Source: Lumnitzera littorea (lineage: Eukaryota > Streptophyta > Magnoliopsida > Myrtales > Combretaceae). From it: 64,000 nucleotides of DNA. A program made the position numbers and the translations under genes. The stretch spans positions 46,902,842 to 46,966,841 of the forward strand of contig JAMXBB010000009.1 in NCBI GenBank assembly GCA_024138015.1. Direction: 5' to 3'. A model generated the notes under the pieces. It saw only the letters and a program-made list of their open reading frames with translations, had not been told where the DNA came from and did not search any database. Positions 43,046-53,145 of this stretch are shown one piece after another (positions within the stretch are counted from its first letter, which is position 1; every line of letters starts with the position of its first letter).

Positions 43046-43968
43046 TGATATGGACTCATAGATGAACACATGAACCCAAAATCACGCGTAACCAAAGGGG
43101 TAGGTCCAAGCCGTAAGATGGCTTGAAAAATAAATGATAGTTGAAGGTTGAGTAGGGGGTTCCCATACACTGATGAAGGATATGATGCACTAACGCCTCA
43201 CACGAGCTTAGGTCACACTTGATATGACGCATAAGTATGGCCGAAGGTCACTTGTCATTAGTCCACACTCGAATGAGCTAGATAAGAGTAGCTCAGGAGT
43301 AAGAGGGATACTTAGCTCAAGAGTGAAAAAGTTCAGTGTATTCTCTGTATTCTAATGTCCTTAACTTTTACAGTATAACGGTATTTATATCATCCCATTA
43401 AGGTAAATCTTAAGTTACAGAAATTACAAAAAGAATGGTCCTTATTTGCTAAAAACAAAATAGAATAATTTACATGGAAAATATGAAATAGTGCAAAAGA
43501 AGGAACACAGACGTCCTTTGTTAGAAAGGATAGTATGGATGTTAGTAAAGGACAGTGTGCAGGCGTTTTTGCTGTGATTCTAATAGTATTGTGGTCCGGG
43601 CAGGGGTAGATCTCGGTTCAGGCCTATTCGTCATCAGAAGGGGTTGGATAGTAGTTGGTTTAAGGATGGCTCACATTGGGGGTTAGCCTCAGATGGTTGG
43701 CTCTTGACAATTCTTCTCGGCCTCGGTACAATGGAGATTGCTGCATTCATATTTTGCACTTAGACTACAGTTTAGTAGAGGGTTTGGCTCAGCATGCTAG
43801 TTGATCACCTCGGTAACATCTTGGATGGAATGGAGAGCAAAGTAGCTCGGTAGATTGGGTTGGGGTAAGCACTGCTCTTCAGCGCTTAACTCCTCTCGGA
43901 CAACTCAGTGGACCACCTGGGAGAGCCTTTGAGCTTAGGAGCATGTAATTAGTCTTTGATCCCTATTA
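43046..43968 (-). repeat. Element A 5' LTR
   Basis: Starts TGATATGGACTCATAGATGA and ends TTGATCCCTATTA, where the last CA has become TA. 923 bases, colinear with 37,440-38,360. Confidence 0.92.
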
Positions 43969-44553
43969 GATAGGGTCCCAATCAAATTAGGTTAGCGTTG
44001 GCAATTCGATAGCTTGGATAGTTGGGATCGGATAGGGGTTGGTTCAAGGGTGACTCATTTTTGGGTCAACCTCCGGTGAATGGCTCTTGATAACTGTTAC
44101 CTCAACTTTGGCATTGGCGAAGGATGATCCCAATTCAAAGCTAGGATTGGTATGTAGCGGAGGGCTTAGCTCAACATGTCGATTGGTCTCTTTGGCAGCT
44201 TCCTAGATGATGTGGAGAGTGAAGTAACATGGCAAGTTGGATTGAGGAATGTATTACTCCTTAGCGCTTAGTTCACCCTAGACAGATCGGTGAGCCAACT
44301 AGGTAAGCCCATGAGTTTAAGAGCACGTGATTGGTCCGTGATCCCTATCATTCCCTCCAGTTTGTTTGAGATTTGGGATCAAATCTGGCTTGGCTCCAGA
44401 TTGCTCGTCTTCAGGAATATACGGTTGGAGATCAGCAATGTTGAAGGAGTTTGAGACTCCATATTCCTCAGGCATTTCAATCCTGTAAGCATTAGGATTG
44501 ATCTTTTCAAGCACTCTGAAAGGTCCATTGGCCTTGGGAGATAACTTGCTCCT

Positions 44554-45846
44554 TGATATAAGGCAAGTGCACTTATCAGTTTTAATATAGTGGATGTGAT
44601 TCTAAATTGATCCCTTAGAGACTTCGAGTACTAATATTAACCTTAGCTCTATTATCTAACCGGAAAATTGTGATGGGTTGAATGAATTAAAAATACTAAA
44701 ATTAACAAACTAACCTAATTATGAGACTTGATTAAGCAATTTAGAAAGCGATAAAATTAAGAACGACTTCAAGAAGGCAAATAACGTATTTAGGAATTAT
44801 TTTCCCTAGTGTTTAACATGTGATCGCTTAAAATGTATCCAATTCAATCTCTATTATTCTTGACCGGAAGGATTCACAATTAAAGTTAACACCTTTCTCA
44901 AGCATATACCCTAATTCTAAATTATTTACTGGAATCTATTCACTTAGTAATATAATTTAGAATTGCATTAATGAATAATAAATTCCCACACAAAAGAACA
45001 ACTTTTTGGAAGAAACATGTATCTTATCTCTAAGTACACATGTAATTCTCTCCAATTATGTTAAGATCTCATTACATATATGATTTCTCAATCATTTTGC
45101 ATAATATCATAGATTGATACTCTAGAAATATCAATTAACAATTAAAAAATATAATTGAATCAAGAAAAGATAGAAACTTTATTAAAAATTATCAATAAAT
45201 CTAATAGTCACATGAAACCCTAGGTTCCACAATCTTAAATATAAGAATCTTAAGCTATCATAATGAAATTAAAAATGAATTGCAACAAAATTAAGACATA
45301 AAACATGAAAAACCCCTTTTGTTGATGAAAAATCTCTTCAATCTTGAAGTTAGGTGTTGCTTTCACCTTTTGCTCCTCCTTCTCTTCAAGTCTCTTCTCT
45401 TTTGAATGTCTAAAGTTATGTGCGAAACCCTAGTAAGTCCTTTTATAATGTATTGTAAAGTTTCTTTTTTTTTTTTTGTCACCAGACACAGCCTGGGACA
45501 CAGTTGTGTCCCTAGGTTGTGTAACTTACTGACCTTAGCACAAAAAGTCTTCCTGGATGGACACAGCCTGGGGACACAATTGTGTCTCAGATTGTGTAAC
45601 TTTCTGACCAAAATTTACCACTTTCTCCTATTATTTATATAACTTCAAAACTTCATAACTCATTCATTTGAACTCCGAATTTAGTGAAACTTGATTCCTT
45701 TTCTTCGTTTTTAATCCAAGAATGTGTTCAAACCTTGAAATCATAATTTTACTCAATTAAGTATCAATTTCTTTACAAAAAACCAAAGATATAAGGGAAA
45801 TACTATAAAATCACCATATGAAATGTATTTAAAATAAGAGTTATCA
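44554..45846 (-). mobile_element. Solo LTR S1, inserted in element B pol
   Basis: Bounded by a perfect 5-base duplication CTCCT (44,549-44,553 and 45,847-45,851), with TGATATAAGG...GAGTTATCA ends, 1,293 bases. The interrupted B sequence (GATAACTTGCTCCT / CCTTAAGTTCAAGAATCACTC) matches the uninterrupted text of element A near 38,545-38,585. The minus strand carries ATTATAAAAGG, a TATA-like box near 45,440, so minus is taken as sense. No coding sequence. It belongs with M, P and S2 to one LTR family without any internal region in this window. Its sense 3' end (GGTGCACTTGCC) looks like that of plant Athila/Tat-type LTRs; this is inference. Confidence 0.92.
45486..45608. repeat. Duplicated GGACACA-(A/G)TTGTGTCC palindrome block in S1
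   Basis: CAGCCTGGGACACAGTTGTG followed by TCCCTAGGTTGTGTAACTTA recurs 74 bases later as CAGCCTGGGGACACAATTGT followed by GTCTCAGATTGTGTAACTTT. S2 has one copy only (about 54,826-54,865). The core is an inverted repeat able to form a short hairpin. The duplication accounts for most of the 75-base length difference between S1 and S2. Confidence 0.85.
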
Positions 45847-46899
45847 CTCCTCCTTAAGTTCAAGAATCACTCCTTGCTAAGGTAGATCTAAACTAAATCA
45901 CCTGGTTAGAATTTTCTCTTTTTCTATCCTTGGCCTCTCCTTTTGAGCTTAGTAGTAGCTCAGCTTAATTACTCCACTACCTTTTGGTGTATAGCTTTGA
46001 TGGCCTTGACCCTTTCTACAATTAGCAAGTCATCATCTGGTCTCGGCAAAGGAACCTGATCTATCGAAAGCTCGGGGTTAACCTATAGGTTACTTCAAAG
46101 GGAGACTTATTTGTTATGCTATGGGCTATCCTGTTGTAAGCAAATTTAATAATTGGCAAGCACAGATCCCAATCACTCATGTTCCATCTAACAGTAACCC
46201 ATAGTAAAGTTCCTACTGTTCTATTGACAACCTCAATCTCTCCATCAGTTTTTGGATGGCAGGATGTGCTATGCAATAGCTTAGTTCCCAATTGCCTCCA
46301 TAGTGTGCTCCAGAAGTGGCTCATAAACTTCGGGTCTTGGTCCGAAACAATGGTCTTGGGAACCCTATGAAGCTTGATTATTTCCTACAAGAAAAGAAAA
46401 GAGATAGCTTAAGCGTCATTAGTTTTGGAACAAGGCACAAAATATACCATCTTGCTAAACTGATCTACGACCATCATAATGTAGTCCTTCCCCTGAGACG
46501 TCCTTGGTAACCTCAACATGAAGTCCATACTTAGCTTGCACCAGGGTTTGGTCGGGATGTGCAAGGGTAGATAGTGTCTTTGCTTGGCATGACTCTTCAC
46601 TTTTCAGCAGGTCACACAACTTTCTAGTACGGATTTAACATCTCTCTTCATCCTTAGGCAAAAGAATCTGGATGAGAGTACCTCATGGGTTCGGTGTTGG
46701 CTGAAGTATCCTGTCAATCCGCCCCCATGTGCATTGCGCACTAGCAATTCTCTTATAGAACACATAATCTTCTTTTTCTAAACAAGTATCCGTCTTCCTT
46801 ATGATAGTTGTCTGGGGTTTGTCCCTCCTTACACCGGGCATAAATCGGACCAAAGTGTGGATCCTCAGCATAGAAATTCTTTATTATTGAAAAACTAAG

Positions 46900-48880
46900 T
46901 AGCCTTGTTTACAGTTCGGTCAGGAGGGTATGTCATCTCAATAGGGCAACAGCCACTAAGTTTCTCTTCCCGTTCTTATATTTCACGACATAAGAAAATA
47001 CCTCCATGATCTCAACCCATTTGGCTTGTCTTTGAGACAACTTTGATTGGCTCTTTAAATATCTTAAGGATTCATGGTTGGTGTAGATCACAAATTCCTT
47101 AGGTAACAGATAATGTTGCCATACTGTCAGAGCTCGAATTAAGGAGTAGAACTCTTTGTCATAGACAGAATAGTTGAGTTCAACTCTTTAAAGTTTCTCA
47201 TTGAAGTAAGCAATAGGTTGACCGTCTTGCATCAACACGGCACCTATGCCTAGTCTAGATGTATCACACTCTACTTCAAAAACTTTGTCAAAACTCGGCA
47301 AAGTTAAGACAGGGGCTGTGGTCAGCCTCTCCTTCACCTCTTCAAAACTCCTTTGCTCCTTCTCTTCCTATTTGAATTTGACATTCTTCTTTGAGAGTTT
47401 AGTGAGTGGGGCTACAATTGTATTAAAATTTCTTATAAACCTGTGATAGAATGAAACTAAGTTGTGGATACTCCTTACGTCGACCGAAGTGGTCTGCATT
47501 AGCTATTTGTTGATCGCTCTAATCTTCTCTTCATTAACTCATATGCCACCACCACTTACAATAAACCCTAACAGTATCACTTCGAGTTGGCAAAAGTCAC
47601 ACTTCTTTAGATTGGTGTAGAGTTGTTTAGCTTAGAGTTTTGCAAAGACTCTTTGGAGATGTTGCTGGTGAGTCTCCAAGTCGAGACTATACACCAAGAT
47701 GTTGTCAAAATAAACTATGACAAACTTTCCTAATAAGTTTCAAAGTACATGATTCATCAAGTGCATAAATGTGCTCGGTGCATTGGATAATCCAAATGGC
47801 ATTACAAGCCATTCATATAATCCATGGCATGTTTTGAATGTAGTCTTCCACTTGTCACCTTTGTACATTCGGATTTGATGGTATCTAGATTTGAGGTCAA
47901 TCTTAGAGAACACTCTTACTCTACTTAATTTGTCTAGCATGTCATTAAGCCTAGGTATGGGATACCTATACTTAATAGTAATTCGATTGATTGCTCAGCT
48001 ATCTACATAAATTCTCTAATGCCCATCTTTCTTCGGCACTAACAAGGCTGACACAGTATAGGGGCTAAGGGATTCGGGCACATACCCCTTCTTCATCAGC
48101 TCATCTACTTGCTTTTGCAGTTTAGCGGTCTGTTTAGGATTTAGCCTGTAAGCTAGCTTATTTGGTAGTGCAGCTCATGGCTATAGGTCGATTTCATGCT
48201 TGATGCCTCTGATTAGGGGCAAACCTTTTAGTAGCTCCTCTGGAAACAGGTCGGCAAACTCCTCTAGCAAGATTTTTACCTCGGTAGGCAACTCCTTCTC
48301 CTCGAGTCTCATCTCTAGAATTCTTTGGAACGGTAGACAAGTTGGTCCTTCAAGCTCCATCTCTCTTTTCAGCTTGGCTCAAGTTATCACCAAAGCCTCA
48401 TTCTTCAGGGTTTGGCTTGGTTGGGACTACATGACCTTTCTTACTCGATAATCATAAGACTTAATTTCATCCTCTTGCCTTCATGCTCTACAGAACATGT
48501 ATTCCTCCTTCCATCATATATAACTGCTCGATCAAACATCCACGATCGCTTAAGTAGAATATGGGCATTCATGGGTAGCACATCATAGAGTACTTCATCT
48601 TAGTAATTGCTAATGCGGATTGGCATGGGCACTTGTTTGTTCACCTGTAGGGCTCCTTTATTACTAAGCCAATAAAGCTTATAAGGCCTTGGGTAGGGCT
48701 TGGTCGGTAATTTTAATTGCCGGAACATAAATGCAGAGGCTGCATTAGTCCAACTCCTACTGTCAACGATTAGTGCATATAGAGACTCATTCACCTTGCA
48801 TCTGATATGGAAGAGATTTCCCCTCTGCTCGTCTTCGAGCATAGGATTAACATTCATCATCCATCTCAATACAAGAGTGG
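46900..48880 (-). pseudogene. Gypsy protease, reverse transcriptase and RNase H (element B), broken
   Basis: The protease block (48,600-48,869) reads NESLYALIVDSRSWTNAASA: Asp and Ser are present but Gly is Arg and Cys is Trp. Reverse transcriptase at 47,740-47,940 has LSRVRVFSKIDLKSRYHQIR and HGLYEWLVMPFGLSNAPSTF; the catalytic box is YFDN at 47,701-47,712 (second Asp changed to Asn, G-to-A). RNase H is readable around 46,960-47,260, with DGQPIAYFNEKL, YDKEFYSLIRALTVWQHYLL and FVIYTNHESLRYLKSQS, where the Asp of YTDHESL is Asn. It is inactive as read. Confidence 0.9.
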
Positions 48881-49029
48881 CTGGTATAAAGTTGCCTTCC
48901 TTACTGTAGATAACTTCCTCTTTGGATGGTTCGGTCTATCCATCCTCTTTCAGCTTCTCTACTTCCTCATCAATATTATCGACTTCAACAGTCGACACCT
49001 CACTTCGGATCACCATAGTTCTTCTGTTC

Positions 49030-50160
49030 AGATACTGAGCGGCTATGTGTCCAAATCCTTGGTATTTTAAACACTTGATCTCAACCATCTTCCTCCTTGA
49101 ACTTTAGCCTTTTTCAAACTTCCTCAAGAGTTCCTTCTCTTTTGCTTGGATAGTTGGAGTAGGTCAGGTCTCAACGACCTTACTTGGTTTCGTTCGTACA
49201 GGTTTGCTCAGAACAGGTCAACTACTGCTAGGTTGGCTGACGGGTGGTCGGAAACTTCCTATTCGGTGCCTTTCTATCCTTTGAGTGACTTGGATTGTAT
49301 CGTCAAGTGTTCCAATATCTAGGGTTTCTAGGATATCCCCAATCTCATACTTCAGTTCACCAATGAACCAAGACACGGTTTGGTCCTCTAGCTCCATGAC
49401 TTCACATTGGATCATTAACATTTGGAATTCCCTAACATAAGTTTCTACACTTGACCCTCCCTACCTTAGCTCTTACATTCTTTTGAAGGCATCTTGCAAA
49501 TAATAGCTCGGTATAAACCTTCTCCTCATAATCCTCTTCATTTCATCCCAACTCCTAATCTCTTGTTCTCCTTCCCTTCTTTGGGTGGCTTGCAAGTTCT
49601 TCCACCATAAGGTAGCATAACTAGTGAACTCCAACACAACTAGTCTACCCTTTGCATTGTCGAGTATATGGTGGCATTCAAATTGCTTTTCAATCTGATC
49701 TACCCAATCTAGGTAGTCCTTAGCATCACCACTCCTAAAAAAACTTGAAATATACATCCTCAACCCTTTAACTCTAAGGGCTCATACGTTTCTTTCTTCA
49801 GGCTCATAGTACTCCTTTGCTTCATCATCTCCTTCCTCTTCTTCCTTGATTTCTTTAAGCGTTAGCCTTTGTTTAGTACCCCTACCTATTCCTTCAGCTT
49901 GGGGTGGTCGAGCTGGGGCATTAACTTAGCCAAACTGGCCAATGCCTTGCCTTTACTGCTCACATCCTTTAGTAAGGTTATTTCTATCTCGATGCCTATC
50001 TTCTTAGATAACAGTCACCAAACTAGCTACTAAGTTGGTAAGCCTATCTAAGCAGTCACTCACTAACTGAGTTATGAAGCTTCCTTCTTGCCCTTGACCA
50101 TGTCGAGCACCACTTTCTTGGTTTCCCAAAGTTCCATAAACACTTGAATCTAGTATTGTT
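49030..50160 (-). pseudogene. Gypsy Gag (element B), broken
   Basis: The N-terminus near 50,150 reads LDSSVYGTLGNQESGARHGQ, with the initiator Met changed. The capsid domain is the clearest in the window: 49,473-49,763 encodes RSGDAKDYLDWVDQIEKQFE, ATLWWKNLQATQRREGEQEI and RSWDEMKRIMRRRFIPSYYL in one open frame, and 49,218-49,421 continues with VSWFIGELKYEIGDILETLD. The zinc knuckle (about 49,040-49,080) has lost two Cys: CLKYQGFGHIAAQY, both TGC/TGT-to-TAT type changes. Confidence 0.9.
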
Positions 50161-50439
50161 GGTTTAACTCACAAAATTGATGTTTAAAAATACCACTCAA
50201 AGTCCTTTTTGCGATTACAACAGCATAACAATAACTAAGGCTTCTAATACTACAACTGTATAACAAACAAATACACAACCATACTCTATTTTGCGTATCA
50301 AAAACAAGGGAAAATAGAGCATAGAACACTTATCAACTTCCAAAATCTTATGTTAGCAATAGAATTTTTAATACACGAGGATAGTAACAAACTACTCAAA
50401 GAACACAGTAATAGAATCCAGCTTTGAACATAACTAAGC

Positions 50440-50451
50440 GCTTTGATACTA
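50440..50451 (-). other. Primer-binding site of element B
   Basis: Minus strand TAGTATCAAAGC, 10 of 12 matches to the initiator-Met-tRNA primer sequence, inside the 5' LTR. Confidence 0.75.
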
Positions 50452-50454
50452 AGA

Positions 50455-51385
50455 AGATACGAGCCCGTAGACGAATATACGAGCTTAATATCACACGTAA
50501 CCAAGGGGTGGGTTTGGACTACGAGATGGTCTGAAGGATAAATGATAGTTGAAGGTTGGGCAGGGGTTCTTATGCACCGATAATGGATGTGACGAACCAA
50601 TGCCTCATACGAACTTGGGTCACACTTGATATGACACATAAGCATGGCTAGAGGTCACTCGCTACTAGTTCACGCTCAATGAGCTAGATAAAAGCAGCTC
50701 AAGAGTAAGCAGCATAACATTTAGCTTAAGAGAGTAAGTTTGAAAAATTCAATGTGATAACTGTTGTAGCTATTACAATATACAAGTATTTATATGACTC
50801 AATTAGGGTAAATTCTAGGTAAGAGTAAATTATAAAAAAGATTCCTATTAGTAAAGGAAAAAAAGAATAATTTATAGGGGTATTAATGTAATCTTGCAAA
50901 AAGAATATCCGTTGGCAATAAAGACGGTATGGATATCGAAAAAGTATAGCGCGTACGTAATTTGCTCATTCTATGGTCCCAATAATACTATTGGTCGAGC
51001 AAAGATGGGGTCCCAATCAAGTCAGGTTGGTGTTGGTAGTTCAGCAGCTTGAATAGTTAGGACTGGATAGGGGTTGGTTCAGGGGCGACTCATTTTCGAG
51101 TTGACCTTAGGTGATTGGCTCCTAACAACTGTCACCTTAACTTTGGCACTGGTGAAGGACGATCCCAATTTGAGGCTAGGATTAGTGTGTAAAGGAAAGA
51201 TTGGCTCAGCATGTTGGCTGGTCTCCTTGATAGCTTCTTGGATGATGTGGAGAGCGAAGTAACTCGCCAAGTTAGACTGAGAAATGTATTGCTCCTCGAT
51301 GCTCAATTCACCTTAGATAGATCGATGAGCTAATTGGGCAAGCCTAGGAGCTTAAGAGCACATAATTGGTTCGTGATCCCTATCA
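50455..51385 (-). repeat. Element B 5' LTR
   Basis: Starts AGATACGAGCCCGTAGACGA (expected TGATACG..., first two bases altered or shifted) and ends TGATCCCTATCA, 931 bases. It is the unsplit partner of the LTR pieces at 36,893-37,439 and 43,974-44,350. Confidence 0.9.
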
Positions 51386-51390
51386 AAGCT

Positions 51391-53145
51391 TATAGATGAA
51401 AAGAATGTTGAAAGAGTTGAAGTCGGGGAGGAAGAGGAGACTTGTATTTGTGCCGATTAGGGAGAAGTGATGACATTAGTACTGAGATGAATGCTAAGCT
51501 TCTTGCTAAGCTTCAGGGAAGATTAAAGAGAGAATTTGTTTCACACCAAGTATACCATTAAGGGACAATTATGCACCATCATTGTGGATGGAGAGAGTTG
51601 TACCAATGTGGTCGCATAATCACTTTTATAGAGGTTAGGTTTGTTGACCTCTAAAAACACCTTTAGCCCTTCAAGTTATATTAGCTTCATGATAAGGGCG
51701 CTTTGTATGTCACTAAGTAATCGTACCTGTTAGTATTGGAAATGTGTATAAGGATGAAGTGGTATGTGATATTGTCCTCATGAGAGCTTCACATCTGTAA
51801 TTTAGATGACCTTAGTTGTTCGACCGACGTGTTACTCATGATAGATATAAGAACACCTATGCCTTTGTTAAGGATGAAAAGAAGATTGTGCTCAACCCAA
51901 AACACCAACCTAGGTAAATGAGACCTATAACCAACTCACTCAAGCTAGTGAGAAGAAAGCCTTAATGATGAGTTGAAGAGAGCTCTGAGTTGTTGAGAAG
52001 GCCAATGAGCCTATGTTTTTATTAATTAGAACTATTGGAGTTAAGAGATCTTGAAGATGTGCTTGATGAGATTCAAAGATTAATTGATGAATTTTCAGAC
52101 CTATTCTTAGAAGAGTTGCCAAAAGGATTACCCCTAACTCGAGACATAGAACATTGCATTGATCTATGGCTAGGAGCAGCCTTACCGAACTGACTTACTT
52201 ATAGAATGAATCTTAAGAAGGCTATCGAGTTAAAGAGACAAGTGGATGAGCTAATAAAGTGAGGTTACATGAGAGAGAGCATGAGTCTTTATATTGTACC
52301 AGCTTTGCTTGTCCCAAAGAAGGATGGTTCATGGAGTATGTGCATTGACAGCTACACTATTAATCGTATTACTATCAAGTACAGATACCCAACACTGAAG
52401 CTTAATAACATATTAGATGAGTTACATGGTGCTTGAATATTTTTGAAGATTAACTTGAGAAGTCGCTATCACCAAATTTGCATGAGGCCTGGTGATGAAT
52501 GGAAGATTGCTTTCAAGACTAGGCATGGTCTTTATGAGTGGTTGGTTACATCATTCGGACTTACAAATGCGCTGAGTACATTTATGTAGCTTATGAACCA
52601 TGTGATGCATCCCTTGATCGAAAGATGTGTGGTCGTGTACTTTGACGACATATTAGTAGACAGTGCTAACCTGAACAACCATGCTTAACATCTTCGAGTT
52701 GTTTTTGACATTCTACGTATTGAGAAGTTATATGGCAACCTGAAGAAGTGTATGTTTTTTCAAGGAGAAGTTGTCTTTCTTAGGTATGTATTGTCTAGAG
52801 ATGGAATCTAAGTAGATGAAGAAAAGGTCAGAGTTATCTTAGAATGGATGACACTGAAGAATGTCATTGAAGTATAAAGATTTTGTAGCCTTGCTTCTTT
52901 CTATCAAAGATTCATAAAAAACTTTAATATAATTACAACTCCCTTAACTAAGCTGACAAAGAAGAGTGAAGGATTCCAATGGAATGATCGAGCTGAGTAG
53001 AGCTTCAAGGAGATCAAAGAGAAGATCGCTACTGCCTTTGTCTTAGCTCTACTAGATTTTGACAAGCTGTTTGAATTGGAATGTGATGTGTCAAGCATTG
53101 GCATTGGTGCAGTCTTGATGCAGGAACGTCAACCAATTGCCTAAC
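51391..53145 (+). pseudogene. Gypsy protease and reverse transcriptase (element H), broken
   Basis: The text resumes after element B with YTIKGQLCTIIVDGESCTNV (about 51,551-51,610), the protease active site, where the Gly after Asp is followed by Glu. From about 52,140 reverse transcriptase is nearly continuous: IEHCIDLWLGAALPN, PALLVPKKDGSWSMCIDSYT, KYRYPTLKLNNILDELHGA, RSRYHQICMRPGDEWKIAFK, YEWLVTSFGLTNALSTF, and an intact catalytic VVYFDDILVDS (YFDD at 52,638-52,649). Thumb and RNase H start follow (GIDEEKV-like, SLASFYQRFIKNFN, FQWNDRAE, FELECDVSSIGIGAVLMQ). It stops at ERQPIA, where element D is inserted. Most stops are at Trp, Gln or Arg positions. Confidence 0.92.

Larger units (their letters stand above)
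37440..43968 (-). mobile_element. Ty3/gypsy element A (minus), inserted in the 3' LTR of B
   Basis: Complete structure of 6,529 bases: 3' LTR 37,440-38,360, polypurine tract, integrase, RNase H, reverse transcriptase, protease, gag, primer site, 5' LTR 43,046-43,968, all read on the minus strand. Target duplications are GACAG (37,435-37,439) and GATAG (43,969-43,973), differing by one transition. A and B belong to the same LTR family, so this is a within-family nested insertion. The Gag knuckle is intact, but the protease, reverse transcriptase and integrase have lost catalytic residues and stops are frequent. Confidence 0.93.
36893..44350 (-). repeat. Element B 3' LTR, split by element A (36,893-37,439 and 43,974-44,350)
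   Basis: The two pieces together (924 bases) correspond end to end with the right LTR of B (931 bases). Left piece: TAATACGGGTTTGTAGATGA through CCCAATAATACTACTGG..AAGCAGGGACAG. Right piece: GGTCCCAATCAAATTAGG through TGATCCCTATCA. The join point in the intact copy is near 51,005 (GATGGGGTCCCAATCAAG). Confidence 0.88.
44351..46900 (-). pseudogene. Gypsy integrase and pol C-terminus (element B), split by S1
   Basis: The integrase core is at 46,061-46,600: HYLPLHIPTKPWCKLSMDFM with the first Asp, then VDQFSKMVYFVPCSK, SDQDPKF with the second Asp, and EIEVVNRTV with the Glu, so all three catalytic residues remain although the frame is broken. SDWDLCLPIIKFAYNRIAHS and SPFEVTY follow. The C-terminal tail is split by S1, continuing at 44,351-44,553 with NAYRIEMPEEYGVSNSFNIA. 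The zinc-domain region near 46,620-46,760 has lost its Cys pair. Confidence 0.88.
36893..51385 (-). mobile_element. Ty3/gypsy element B (minus), inserted in H
   Basis: B is bounded by AAGCC (36,888-36,892) and AAGCT (51,386-51,390), a 5-base target duplication with one C-to-T difference. Its left (3') LTR is split into 36,893-37,439 and 43,974-44,350 by element A; its right (5') LTR is 50,455-51,385. Internal sequence runs right to left: primer site, gag, protease, reverse transcriptase, RNase H, integrase, with solo LTR S1 inserted near the pol end. Removing inserts leaves about 6.7 kb. By eye its two LTRs differ more from each other than the two LTRs of A do, which agrees with B being the older insertion. 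Frames are broken throughout. Confidence 0.9.
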
